DNA from: Phialophora verrucosa
Lineage: Eukaryota; Ascomycota; Eurotiomycetes; Chaetothyriales; Herpotrichiellaceae
DNA length: 64,000 nucleotides
NCBI GenBank assembly: GCA_002099365.1
Contig: MSED01000003.1
Span: forward strand, 1,116,001 to 1,180,000
Direction of reading: 5' to 3'
Of the stretch, positions 9,923 to 21,355 are shown piece after piece. A program made the position numbers and the translations under genes. Each line of letters starts with the position of its first letter. Within the stretch, counting starts at the first letter, position 1. The notes beneath the pieces were generated by a model, which ran no database searches, had not been told where the DNA came from, and worked only from the letters and a program-made list of their open reading frames with translations.

Positions 9923-10650
9923 CTACAAATGTCCAGCTAATCCAGCCAACGAGCCGTACGCAGCCCGTGGATCGCCTTTGTATCTCTTTTCGGCCGTCTG
10001 CCAGTTTATAACATCCCAGATCTTGGTGAGGTATTCCTTCTTGTTGTTGAAGTACTGGATATAATACGCATGCTCCCACATATCGACGCCCAGCACAATG
10101 CCCTTTGCTCCTTTGGGCAAATCCTGATCCTTGCTCGTTGTCAACTCCAGCGCCTTCGTCTGCGGATCCTGGACCAGCCATTGCCAGCCAGACCCTTGGA
10201 TCGCCAACGCAGAGGCCTCAAAGGCCGCCTTGAACGCGTCAAAGCTGCCCCACCGTTTTGTGATGGCGTCATTTAGGGTAGGAGCGGCGGCAGAGATGTT
10301 GTTGTGCCCGCTTGACGCAGGGGCGAGGGACTCCCAGAACAGAGTGTGGTTGATATGTCCGCCGGCGTTGAAGTTGATGGCGGCTTGAAGCTCGAGTTGC
10401 TTCACCAGGTTGTTGGAAGAGGCTGCTTCTGCTTGTGCGCCGAGCGCCGCATTCAAATTGGTGATGTAGGTTCGATGGTGTCTGTTGTAATGGAGGTCCA
10501 TTATCTGCCCTGATATGGACGGTTCCAGCGCCTACAAAGCAATTGTCTCGTCAGCCACACCATTCCGGGTTCAGAATAGTCATTGGCGAGGGGGCACCCG
10601 CTCACATCGAGGCTGTATTGCAGCGGAGGTAACTCGTAAGTCACTGGCAT
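9923..10650 (-). CDS. Mn-type superoxide dismutase, no presequence
   Basis: Exons 10650-10606 and 10531-9923, with a 74-bp intron (GTGAGC to TTGTAG, phase 0); 217 aa. It converts superoxide to oxygen and hydrogen peroxide. The first exon encodes MPVTYELPPLQYSLD, so the mature-like sequence starts at once and no mitochondrial targeting peptide is visible; a cytosolic location is inferred. Expected metal ligands are H29 (DLHYNRHH), H77 (HINHTLFW), D165 and H169 (DMWEHAYY). The Gln that hydrogen-bonds the metal-bound solvent in Mn enzymes aligns with Q151 (KDQDLP), and the GGHINH context is also Mn-type. Another mitochondrial SOD probably exists elsewhere in the genome. A TGAGGACCTT motif lies about 280 bp upstream. 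Confidence 0.93.
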
Positions 10651-12568
10651 CGTGCTCGGACGAGGTTATAATAAAATGGGTGTTGTTCTACTTAACGGCC
10701 TCAGGTCGGATGCTGTTCGAGTAGGAGTTTTTGGTATCAGCAACCACGATGACCCGAAAGTGAGAGGGGGAAAGAGTGTATGCACCCTTATACTCGGTAC
10801 ATGGCAGATGATTCAATCATTGCCAATGGCATCATGGGGCCAGGACCGCCATCCCAATGCAGTAGGTACTAACTTGCTCAACATGCGGGTGGGACCAATG
10901 TGAGCACGTTTTGGCGCAATAGGCAACTGAGGACCTTAAATCTGTGATTTGCTCAAAACACACGCGTGTGCACTGCATGGTCAGCCTCCATACAGCTTCA
11001 TCTCGGTGAATCGCACGGGAGGACCACGATCACATAGTATCGGTCTGACCACCGACATGGCCGCTTAAAGATCTCAAGATCCTATCTTTGTACGCTCTGC
11101 GTTAATGATGAGAGTAGGTCTTGTGGTCGTCAGTCCCAATTCTCCTGGTAGTCTCGATGGGCTTGACCGTGGAGATTTCGATAACGCGATCAACGACCGA
11201 GGTATCGTTGGCAGAGGAGTAGATGTTACTGTTTGACAGGGCATCCTGTGAACGCTCGAATGATCCCTCAGATGCCTCTGCAATATTCCGTCTTACCAAC
11301 ACTAAATCCAGGAACGCCTCAGTCTATACCGACGGGTCAGCCTTGCGCAACCTCACTTCTCCAAGAAGTGCTTGAGCCGGAGTCCCTGAGACCAATGGGT
11401 GTGCCTCCGAACGGCACGATGCGTTGTACCTTGTGCATTGCAAATATACATCTTTGGCGTATGTATCAGACATAGAAGGCCTCTGTAACACGGCTTGACA
11501 GGACAGACCGTTCATACCAGTCCGTCCATGACCGTTGGCAAATACCACAAAAGGGCAACATCCGCAATCGTCGATGCTCCAGATGAATGGTCCAGCATGG
11601 ATCAACAAAAGGGACATAGAGAGAACCCAGGTCGAAATATGCGAGAGTAGAGATGCAAAGGTCGAAGTGAAACAGAGCTGATGGTACGTAGTAGATGGTC
11701 ATGATAGACTTAAGGCACATGGAGGGGGGTGGTTAGTAGTTCGTAGTTCTCACCCCGCTCTCACCCCCGTTGTCGCCATGTCACGTCCAGTGGTTCGCTG
11801 ACGCTGTTGGCACTGCCAGCGACACCAAGAATCTCACGGTCTCTGACTTTGCTACTCGGTACCCTATGAGGCAAAAGGCGTCAGAGGACTGACTATTGGG
11901 CGGATTGACAGGGTGAAAGAGGACCCTGCCGCAAGCCACGCAGTCAAGTGCAGAACACCAAAAAGGCAGGGCAAGATTGCCGAGTGCGCGCACACCTTTC
12001 CATGAGACCAGCCACAGGCTACATTAAACCCACTGCGTATTCTTGCAGCCGTTAGGCTCTTCGTCCTATTATCGACCCATAGCTACTTAGACCTTTGTCC
12101 GTGCCTGTATATATACGAGGTACAGTGGCTGCAATGCTGCAAATCGCTGGGTATCCAGGTGGCTGTGTATGCGCGCACTCGGCAAGGCTGCCTTGCCTTT
12201 TTGGCTTTCTGCAGTTGACTGTGCTCGTACAGCTCAACGGCTTACTGTGTACGAAGCAACCAGATCAATCAATCAATCAGCCTTACGTTGAAGTGCGGCT
12301 GCCATTGTGAGGCACTTTACAGGTTGGGCTGTAGCCGCAACTGCTAACAAAGGACCGCGACAGAATCTCACTGCCCAAGAATCCCTGTCAGACGCCAATT
12401 CTCCGGGAAACCGTCAATTTACTTAACCTGCTATGAGCAGCACGGCTGTCTACTATAGCGCTAGGGCGTAGGACCGGGTCATCCATCATACACGTCCAGC
12501 CGTGGTATCATACATTTGTACAGGAAGCTGCTTGAGATTGCATTCTGGGTGATACACCTCCGCTTGGT
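10651..12568. other. Intergenic, about 1.9 kb, no supportable gene
   Basis: It holds the superoxide dismutase promoter on the left and the 3' flank of the rhodopsin-domain gene on the right. Short frames at 11074-11720 on both strands show no domain. A short (ATCA) run lies at about 12256-12272. No RNA gene was recognised. Confidence 0.45.
10928..10941 (+). promoter_or_regulatory. TGAGGACCTTAAA motif in superoxide dismutase promoter
   Basis: The 13-mer TGAGGACCTTAAA occurs here about 280 bp upstream of the dismutase start, and exactly again at 41106 upstream of the zinc transporter. A chance repeat of a given 13-mer in 64 kb is unlikely. The factor that binds it is unknown. Confidence 0.45.
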
Positions 12569-13939
12569 TTAAACGACGCTTTTCGCAAAGTCGACATCTT
12601 TCCGGCTGCTTCCACGGATCGACTCGTCCTCATCCTTGATCTCGATGCTATTCGTGACATAGATGTGTTTCTGCTGGTTCAACTCTTCCTGGCTGGAAGT
12701 CTCGTCGCCCTCCCAGAAAGTGCCGTTAGTGCCCTCTCCCCTTTGGGTGCTCTGTGCACTGGGGCCCTTGTTAGGCATGTTCTTCATCTCGATACTGTGG
12801 TGCGTGCCACCGGTGGTAACGGCGTGGTAAGACCGCCCGTTCCCAGAGATCATGGTTTCGAAGTCCATCTTGCTGTCGTCCTCTGCGCCGGTGACCTGTT
12901 TCTCGTACCCGCGGCTCCCGTGGTAGTAGTTCTGGGCCAAGGCGCTTCTCTTGGATGATGTCTTGCGTGTCGAGTGGACCTCTTTGGCTTTCGAGTAGAG
13001 GCCGGGACAGCAGCCGACGATGACAGTGACCGCGGTTTCGACGATGGCCCATAGAGCGAGCCATGACGAGGACGGAGTCGAACTGTTGTTCGCCTTGACG
13101 CCGATTTGGACGACTCGAATGGTGGCAAAAGTAATGCAGATCCAGCCAACACAGAAGAGACCTCCGATTCCAACTTTCTGTGCCGTGGGTCGCTGCAGGT
13201 TCCAGATCAAACGCAAGGGCAGGAACATGACTGCAGTGCGAAGGCGTGAAATTAGCACAGACCATGCGTTCGGAAAGGAGACAGAGCGCCGAGCTTACTG
13301 AAGAGATCTGAAAGAACATCAACCGCGTACGCATAGTACAGGGAGGCTATTTGAGCGTGGACGTCTCTCTTCTCGGTACATTCGCCGGGGGTAAACCACG
13401 CGTGCATACTGTGGCAGCTGGTGAAATTCGAGATCACACAACCTATCAATGTCTGACCCCAGTAGTTAGATCGTCAATTCTGGATACGCTCCGTTGAGGG
13501 TGCTACATACCAAGACGCAAAATATCACGACCGCCCACCAAAGCTGCATGTATAGGCGAAGACCCTGCATCAGACGTCGGTAGAGCGAGAGGAACGAGAA
13601 TTTGACGGCATAGAGGGCGAACCAGAAGATCATCGTGTTGGCGAAGAAGATCTTGATCATGAACAAAGAGTCCGCCAGAATCTCCGGGTATATTGGCGTG
13701 AGCCCCGTGGTCGCATTGGTGACACGGAACATGGTCGGAGCCAGGACGATGTACAGTATCGTCAACGTAAGGAAGCAGAGATAGGCCAGCAGGAGAAAGT
13801 AGTCGTCGGTCTGGATCCTTTTCGGTTGCTGCACTCTGATGTACGTTCTCGCGCCGAAGACGAGGGTGGTGACTGCGATCATGGCATATCCCACCCCCAG
13901 AAGCTGCTTCTGGCTAACATAGTTCTGGGAGGAAGACAT
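12569..13939 (-). CDS. Rhodopsin-domain integral membrane protein
   Basis: Exons 13939-13511, 13452-13299 and 13230-12569; introns of 58 bp (GTATGT...CAG, phase 0) and 68 bp (GTAAGC...TGCAG, phase 1); 414 aa. The first ~280 residues carry hydrophobic helices of the fungal rhodopsin-like (PTH11-related, seven-helix) family: GYAMIAVTTLVFGARTYIR, DDYFLLLAYLCFLTLTILYI, FWFALYAVKFSFLSLYRRLM, a cysteine-bearing extracellular loop (CVISNFTSCHSMHAW...C) and SDLFIMFLPLRLIWNLQ. The C-terminal ~130 residues are hydrophilic, Ser/Thr/Glu-rich and presumably cytosolic. No CFEM domain is present. Known relatives include candidate receptors, but ligand and signalling are unknown here. Confidence 0.87.
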
Positions 13940-15611
13940 CCTGAACGCAACAGATCGTGTCGACGCAGCAAAAGGCTCGCTTGTGGGAGTAGCACAACGA
14001 AACCTCGGATCCCAGCGGGGACGAGCGAGGTCAAGAGGGAGAGGAAAGGTCGACGGTAGAGCCTCGTGCCGCTCCCATACCCGTGTGCGGGAAGGATGTG
14101 GTCCCTACGAACCAGATATAACTGGCACCAAGCACGAAAACCTGTTCGACAAGAAGCTTTCTGGATGAAACAAGGTAGGAAAGGCGAGTCTGCACGAGGG
14201 AAAATGGTGAGGCATGTTATGAGCCACTACGACGAGCCCAGCATCCCCGCCAGAACGGCGTCTTGAGATGCAGATATCCGGACGGGGGTTACTGATGACC
14301 AAACTGTTTCTGGGCGCTCGAGAAGGGAGCACTATCCCGGGCTGGGTACTGGGTAGTACTGGGTGACTGGTTAGTAACATCGCTTGTGGCAAAGAAACGT
14401 TGTTAGTGGGAGTGCAAGCTCGAGTAGCCCAACAGCCACCCCTCCCGGGTAGCTGGATCGACCGCAGGCATTCAAACCTTCACAAGACTTGGATAGGAAA
14501 GTTCCGGCGACAAGGGCCGTTCAGTGGTCTCTGCTGGAAAACCGTGGTAGTCGATATCTCGCCCCCAGAGCAGACTGCAGGACCAAGAATTGTGATAAGT
14601 ATTGTTTCGGTGCGGGAAAGCATATGGGTAATATGAGAGAGTTACAATGCACCAGTGCGAGTACACGGTGCTGGTCAGAAAGCGCAGGGCTGCAGTAGAT
14701 CCCCGACCAGCAGGCAGAGAGCTCGTTAGGTAGGGGTAGGGTAGGAAGGGTAGCGTGGATAGTGTACGAGTAGCCCGAGGGTGTTTTCGACAGTGTCACA
14801 GAGGAAATTTCTCTTTGGTGGGCTAAGCTATAACAGGCTAGTATGGCCGTGATCCGAGCCCGGGGACCCGGTAGTCCGCCATTCCTGATTCGGCAAGGGA
14901 TCGACAGTGCTGCATTTCACAGCACGCCGCCGACGATCCGGCAAGTTTCTTGAAGCCTCGGGTGCTGACTTCTGCGCGTCTCCTGGAGACTGCGTGAAGC
15001 AGGCATGAGGCCTTGCATTTTTGGTGCATGGTGCCTGACGACGTTGACGCTAGTGGCACAGCGTGAACCTTCAGTCGAAGCGTGCTTTTCAATCTCGCTT
15101 GCTGTGCAGCGCTCGCTGCTGTTGCTCGTGGCCCAAAGTGCACGGTTCAGGGGCAGCAACTCTCACGATCACGCCGTCGCATGCAAAATCCAAAGGTCCG
15201 CCGCCTTGACTCCGTTTGAGGACAGTGTACGAGGTCACTATAGCTTGGTCGTTCGATAGATCCCCCTTAGTACCCGGTAGCTGTGCGGTTTGCTGACTCC
15301 CAGAGTGTTAGTTGGCCTGAAGTTTTATATAGTCGACTGCTTGATTGTAGCGTCTCATCTGTTGAACCTCCTTCTGGCAACATCAATCAAAAGGGTTTCA
15401 CCCACGTGGCCAAATGAAACATGCTCCACAGGAGCCATGTTGGGCTGCAGTAAGTCGCCTAAGTACCTTGCTTTTTCCTCTCGATCCCAGTGTTGTTCGC
15501 TTCGTGTTTGTGCATGCGTTCGTTTCTCGTCGACTGTTGAGCGAAGATCAAATTGCATCTCGCTCCACGCCTTTCTTCTTTCTATCTCTTGGCTTCACTC
15601 TCTCAGCCAAT
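13940..15611. other. Divergent intergenic region, about 1.7 kb
   Basis: It separates the divergent starts of the rhodopsin-domain gene and the secreted flavin oxidase. The last ~100 bases before 15612 are pyrimidine-rich, as in fungal core promoters. No frame here is convincing. Confidence 0.45.
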
Positions 15612-17310
15612 ATGCTTTTTTCTTCGTACACGGCGGCCCTTGCATTGGGCCTGGTAGCGTTGGTCTCGGCCCAGGGCAGCACCTTCGAGCCCGCTGACTT
15701 CAACGTGACCGACGCCCTTCTTGACCAAGGGGTTAATATCTCCGCATTGCCCGAGTTGGAATCTTTGACAACGAGATCCTCCACGGCTGGATGCTCGATA
15801 GCTGTGAGTTATACACCCCGCTGGTGGCTGCTTTACGGAGTGACGTCCCCTGGGCCAATCTTTGACTGACTTTCCTCTTCAGTGCGACTCGCTAAAGATC
15901 CTCTTTGGCTCTTCCGTGATCAAGCAGAATGACCCAAGCTACAATGCCTTCACGGATGGCTACTGGTCCGTCCAGCAAGGAAGCGTCAACCCATTCTGCG
16001 TATTCAAGCCATCGAATGCGCCCTCGATATCGATCGCCATTTTGATTTCACGACTTACTCAATGTCCCTTCGCGGCCAAATCTGGCGGCCATGCAGCCTT
16101 TGCCGGCGCCTCCAACATCGAGGGCGGCATCACCATCTCGCTCGAGAAGCTCAACACGGTCCAACTCTCCGGCAACAAGAAGACCGCCGACGTCGGCCCC
16201 GGCAATAAGTGGTTCGACGTGTATACCGCGCTGCAACCTACCGGCATGACCGTCATCGGCGGCCGAGTCTCTGGCATCGGTGTCGGCGGCCTCACCACCG
16301 GCGGCGGCATCTCGTTCTTCTCTAACATCTACGGCTGGGCATGCGACAACGTGGCCAGCTACGAAGTCGTCACCGCATCCGGCATCATCGTCACTGCCAG
16401 CCCCACGCAGAATTCCGATCTTTACTTCGCCCTCCGCGGCGGTGGCAACAACTTCGGCATCGTCACGAAATTCACCCTGAACGCCATTCCCCTGCCCGGT
16501 GGCCAAATGTGGGGCGGCGGCCGAGTCCTCCTCGAAGACCAATTCGACGCCGCCGTGAACGCATTCTACAACGTGGGCATCAACTCGCCGTCCGACCCTA
16601 ACGCCGCGCAGATCCTCTCCTTCGCCTACGCCCAGTCTGCAGACCTGAGCGTCGCCGCCGCAGACCTGCAGTACGCCAAGCCCGTCGCCAACGCGCCCAT
16701 ATTCGCCGAATACCTCGCCCTCCCCGCCATCTCGGACACCACCAAAGTCCGCACGCTGGCTGACCTTACGCAGGAGTTCAACTCCAGCAACCCAGACGGC
16801 TTGCGCGAGACCTACTGGGCAGCTACGTACAAGCTGAACAAAGCCCACGTCGCCTCCGTCCGAGACATCTTCTACGAGGAGATCGAGTCCATCAAGGACG
16901 CCGCAGGGATTGTCCCCGCTGCGACGCTGCAGGTCATCTCGCAAGGCCAATTGGCAGCCATGACTAAGAACGGAGGCAATCCGCTCGGCCTGTCGGCGTC
17001 CAACGGCCCGTACCTCCTCTTGAACCTGAACATGATGTGGACGAATGTCGCCGACGACACCCGCATCCTCCAGGCCAACCAGCGCATCATCGACCGCACC
17101 GTCGCGCTCGGCCAGAGCATGGGTCTGTTCGAGGACTACATCTACATGAACTACGCGAGCCAGTTCCAGGACGTCATTGCCAGCTACGGCGCCACGAACA
17201 AGAACAAGCTGAAGAGCATTGCCGCCAAGTACGACCCCTCGGGCGTGTTCCAGAAGCTGGAGCCGGGATATTTCAAGCTGGACGGCCCGCCAGTCAGTGG
17301 GAAGCCTTAG
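15612..17310 (+). CDS. Secreted FAD-linked oxidase (BBE/6-hydroxynicotine oxidase-like)
   Basis: Exons 15612-15803 and 15883-17310; a 79-bp intron (GTGAGT...TTCAG, phase 0); 539 aa. The start gives a clear signal peptide (MLFSSYTAALALGLVALVSA, cut near residue 20), so the enzyme enters the secretory route. The FAD_binding_4 (PCMH-type) domain spans about 90-280: CPFAAKSGGHAAFAG contains the histidine (about H134) that would bind FAD covalently, followed by GVGGLTTGGGISF and ALRGGGNNFGIVT. The position of the second cysteinyl link of bicovalent relatives reads GGRVSGIGVGG, with no Cys, so single-site attachment is predicted. A BBE-like C-terminal segment (NYASQFQDVIASYG, then KYDPSGVFQKLEPGYFKL) is present. 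The substrate is unknown, likely a sugar or a secondary metabolite. Confidence 0.92.
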
Positions 17311-17761
17311 GCGTTTCACTTTGCAATGCATAGTATAGTGCAGTGTAGCATGAGGGGCCCGTATCGACGAGTTGGACGATCCTTCTTGTATATATCTTAT
17401 CCCATTTTTGGTTTTTGCATTCAAGAGCCATAGAGTACATACCACCCTGTAATAGCATGGAGATGACACCCCCAGACCGAAAACGGACCGCGGAAAGAAC
17501 TGAGTCTGGACGTGAAACTGAATCTGAGCCAGGAAACAGAAACCTGGAACCTAAGCCTGTATGAAATCCTCTTCCATGGATCGCTCGAGCTATGTACCGT
17601 ATCTGTAAGACCCTCGGCACTACTGTCCGCGCTCAGACACACAGTACATACTCGTTCAGATATCCGCGCGACTTCACCACGGGCTATAAGCATTCCGTTT
17701 CTTCCTCAAGGTCACTGAACTGGCGGTTGTCCTTTGACCAACACCATCATACCTGATTCAG

Positions 17762-18851
17762 GTGGAGACTCAGTTCGACGAGGTAGGGGGCGAATGGGAT
17801 TCGAGACACTTGAGTAAATTAGATTCGGATGCCAATGCTGTAGATTTGTTGCTCAAACATCCAGCTATCGATCAAGATGCCACCGACATTTTCGGGCGAG
17901 CGCCGATCTTCCACGCGGGCCTCCACGGCCATCTTGATGTAGTGCAAGCACTGTCCGCTCACAGCAAATTCGGCCCAGTTCACCCACTAGACTTGCCACA
18001 AGCCCCCCATTCCGGGGCTGGGAATAAGTGTAATGCAGTGGTCGACTACCTCCTTCGATATCAGAGCCCTCAGAAGCGGAGCAGGGAATATCCTGGGAAA
18101 GGGTCTCCAGATAGACGGGATGAGAACAGCAATCTCTTACCGTGGGCAGCCTTTTGGGGCCACTACGAGATTGTCGAATTCCTTCTTTACTGTGGAATGT
18201 ACCCGGATCCAAAAGCCGAGTCATTGCACCCGGGCACGAAGGCAGAGATTTCCGTGCGACCAGAAAGACCGCTCCAACTAGCTGCTAGAAATGGTGACGA
18301 CAGAGTCGTGAAGCTATTGTTTGCAGCACATCCGAGACGTGAACGTCCATGACCAGAAAGCTGCCTTTGAAGGTGTCATGTTCGAAGCTGCCTGTCATTG
18401 CCTTGCTGCGTTCGTCAAAGGAATGTTCGAGATGGCCGAGAATGTCCAGCTTGATCCCCGGGATAACTGCTTGCGCACACCATTGATCTACGCCGCCATG
18501 TTCGGAGCCGTGGATTTTGTCAAAGCACTGCTTTCATCGGGCCGGCATGTCGACGTCAACGCACAAAATGAATGTCTTAGGACTCCACTTCCGTATGCCG
18601 CTGAACGAGGCCACGAAGGCGTAGTTGTAGAGCTGCTGGCACTCGGCGACAAGCTGGACATCAACCTCAAGGACTCGGCAGGGAATACACCACTATGCTC
18701 TGCGACCGTACTCGACCGTACGCGCGTGGCAAACCGGCTGTTATCGACAGGGAGTGCAGACCTCGGCGGAGTGGACTTGACGTCTGCTCGTTCACCAAAC
18801 ATTGCACAGCTACCGATCCGCGGCAGCATATCTTCGGGGCCCTGGTTCTGA
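17762..18851 (+). pseudogene. Frameshifted ankyrin-repeat gene fragment
   Basis: Ankyrin-like repeats run across two overlapping frames. Frame A (to 18352) has FGRAPIFHAGLHGHLDVVQAL, LPWAAFWGHYEIVEFLL and PLQLAARNGDDRVVKLLF. Frame B (from about 18330) has RTPLIYAAMFGAVDFVKALL, RTPLPYAAERGHEGVVVELL and NTPLCSATV. The join near 18330-18350 splits the VKLLFAAH...DVNV junction between two frames, and no intron of usual size fits there. No ATG opens frame A near its left end (it begins at a GTG after a stop). It is therefore probably a decayed ankyrin gene or one with an undetected upstream exon. A single-base sequence error would also explain the frame change. Confidence 0.65.
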
Positions 18852-19667
18852 ATCAAGTTGGTACTGGTACTGGTACTCCCACGGGACTCTCAGTATGCCG
18901 CCTACTCTCCCGCCGAAAGACGAAGATGCCTGGACTAAAGGAACCTCTCAGACCCAAGGGAGGAGCATTAGCCTTACGGTTCTTGAAGGATCGAACCTCG
19001 TGAAGGATCCATTCACCAGGGATCGGCCGCCCGGTCAAATGCTGCGGGCTTGTCGTCCACCAAAACACAGTCGTACGGCGCGTGTGCGGGTCCGGTAGCT
19101 AATCTCTTCCCGACTGTACAACAGTCTTCTCTAGTGTGTTGGGCACTCACGTGCGGCTCATATATGAGTCCCTGCTAGACTGCGCCCGGGTGCAATGCGC
19201 AATTCGTAATACCCCTTCAAAGGATAATTGGGGCCGTCGAGAACCCAAAGTCCGTAGGCAATCGGCTTCGAGCAGTTCTTGGTAAGGCGTCTTTCTCTCC
19301 CGGGGCTACGGAGTAACTTGTACAGCACGTCTATCACACTCAGGTCGAAAGCAGCGGATTCTACGAGTACGGAGGACTTCTCATGGCCTTCTCGAGGACG
19401 CCTGCAAGGAAACCCCTTCGATTGGGGCGTGGAGCCAGCACAGGGCGGCATCATCCTAGTCCGGAAGAGGATTACAAGTAGGATAGTGCCTAGCCTTGGC
19501 ATTCCATCTTCAAGACTCGAGGTCGCTTGCCTTGGCTCTCCAATAATTAACCTGGCATTTGACACCTCTCTTGATAATAGAACAAGCTGTTTCTGTCTTG
19601 GCGCCCAACGTTTCGTTTGCATACCATCCGTCGGTCACCTGGGGGCGCTCTCAAATGGTGTTGATCT
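18852..19667. other. Intergenic upstream of ATG10
   Basis: Short frames without resemblance. A (GGTACT)n-like run lies at about 18860-18880. The right part should hold the ATG10 promoter. Confidence 0.4.
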
Positions 19668-20459
19668 ATGTGCTCGCTGCGGGCATTTCCCGCCATCACG
19701 GAGGACGAATTTTCCGCCGCGTGCAAGGCTTTGGAGCGCAGGAGTGCGGACCGCATTAGTGATACGGACTGGTTGGGCGTGAGGTGGACGGGAGAGGAAT
19801 TGCTAATCAGACAGAGACGGAATATTATTTCGTTGCAAAGTGGACATCATACGGTTGCTGGCGGTCAAGGCAAGGATGCAATTGAGACGGAGGCAGACAA
19901 GGAAGATATCGAGGACATGATTGAGGACGAGGTCGAAGACTCCTCGATCAAAGATACTGTGCGTCGGGGACCAAGATTCGGTTCACCCCTTCTGTTCCGC
20001 CCGCGCGCTGACATATTGTAGCGTGTCTCGAGGTGTCCAGAGGACGACCGCCTCACTGTGGATTTTTCCATCGTCTTGTCGCCAACCTATTGCGTGCCGG
20101 TGCTTTGGTTTTCATGCCAATACGGACCGGACAAACAGCCGATAAGCCTGGGTCGGATATATGAGCAATTGGTTCCGCAGCCGTCAAGCGCTTCGTTGCG
20201 TAGCGTTGGTGTTCTGGGAGGCATTAGTATGGCGGTAAGCCGTACCCACCGCCTGGTCACTGAAGCCAGCTGATTGTTGAAGCATCACCCCGTGTCGGAT
20301 CTGCCAGCCTTCTTCTTACATCCTTGTAATACGCAAGGTGCACTCTCGGTCTTGAAGCCGGACAAGACCATCGCACCAGAGGAGTACCTGATCCTTTGGC
20401 TGGGTCTGATCGGGTCTGCCGTGGACCTGCATATCCCTAGTAAGCTTTTGAGCGCTTAG
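19668..20459 (+). CDS. ATG10: Autophagy E2-like conjugating enzyme Atg10
   Basis: Exons 19668-19958, 20022-20234 and 20283-20459; introns of 63 bp (GTGCGT...TGTAG) and 48 bp (GTAAGC...GAAG), both phase 0; 226 aa. Atg10 joins Atg12 to Atg5 after receiving Atg12 from Atg7. The N-terminus has the family pattern FPAITEDEFSAACKALE, followed by DWLGVRWTGEELLIRQ. Exon 2 has the core strand PVLWFSC. Exon 3 carries the active-site segment HHPVSDLPAFFLHPCNT, whose HPC cysteine (about C183) is the thioester residue. The end WLGLIGSAVDLHIP matches the family C-terminus. An acidic Glu/Asp insert lies at about residues 72-94. It converges on the U2B''-like gene, with about 200 bp between the stop codons. 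Confidence 0.92.
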
Positions 20460-20656
20460 TCGACAGAATTTCCACAACCTGTCACGTTGCCCACGACAAG
20501 TGTCGGTTCCCTCAAATGTACGTGAGCATGGTCGGGTCCGCCTTCATCCGTTAGAGCGGATCAGTATTGTACGCGGATACCGAATACGACCATCGGACGG
20601 CGTTCTGCTGAAGAATGATTGTTGACTTCGAGGGTATGATTGTTTTAGAGCCTCGA

Positions 20657-21355
20657 TTAATCTTCGTCATCTTCCTCCATAGGCGCATCGCTCTCGTCTT
20701 CCTCCATTTCCACTTCATTGTCATCCTCGTCCTCCTCCTCCTCTTCTCGTGCTCGTTTTGTGCCATGTGGGCCTACATCGGCAGCGGTTTCGGAAGGGTT
20801 TGTACCATTCTCGGCGGGTTTACCAGATGCGGCGCTTGGGGGAGCGTTGAAGATGGACTTTTGTAGAGCTGTTTGCTCGGGGGCACCGGTCGCCGTAGCA
20901 GTAGGGGGTTCGAAGGTACCCCGAAGCTTGGGAATAATGTTTGACTGGCCTTTTCCGTAGACGATCGCCTGCAACACAAGGTTAACGCTGTAGTTCGACC
21001 GAAGACGGAGTGACCACTCGTACCATTCCCTTGCCAAAGAAATCAAAACCTTGTAAAGCCCTCATTGCCTGCGTGCTTGTCTGAATGTCGCGGAAGACGA
21101 CGTGCGCCTGGCCTCGCATGTGCTGGCCTTTGGCTCCAACACGGCTAGTAACGATGTCGAGCACGGGTCCATATGTGGAGAAAAGCATGTACAGGGCGCG
21201 TTTCAGCTCATTCTTGTTGATTTTCTCAGGGAGGTTCTTGACGAAAAGCCTACACAGCTGTCAGCAGGGAGTTCAGCACAGGAATAGAAAGCAGCTGCTC
21301 ACGTCTGGTTCGGGGTACCCGCGTTCCGGGGCTCGGTGGCCGGTTTTGCAGTCAT
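20657..21355 (-). CDS. U2 snRNP B''/U1A-like single-RRM protein
   Basis: Exons 21355-21303, 21249-21024 and 20968-20657; introns of 53 bp and 55 bp; 196 aa. It begins MTAKPATEPRNAGTPNQ. The RRM has RNP2 TLFVKNL, the helix KNELKRALYMLFSTYG and RNP1-like QAHVVFRD, continuing to FDFFGKGM-AIVYGKGQSN across the last intron. This is the U1A/U2B''/SNF family, single-RRM form (yeast Msl1 type), which binds a U2 snRNA loop with the U2A' protein. The C-terminal third is Ala/Pro-rich and ends in a long Glu/Asp tail (EEEEEDEDDNE, EEDDED) with a basic KRAREE patch before it. A second RRM, usual in animal U1A/U2B'', is absent. Confidence 0.92.

Noticed and set aside
12569..17310. Possible small secondary-metabolite cluster (rhodopsin-domain protein plus flavin oxidase)
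   Set aside because: No backbone enzyme, regulator or transporter accompanies them.
16048..17469. A 473-codon minus-strand frame across the flavin oxidase
   Set aside because: It is an antisense shadow of the GC-rich oxidase exon; it has no family features, while the plus strand has signal peptide, FAD motifs and a clean intron.
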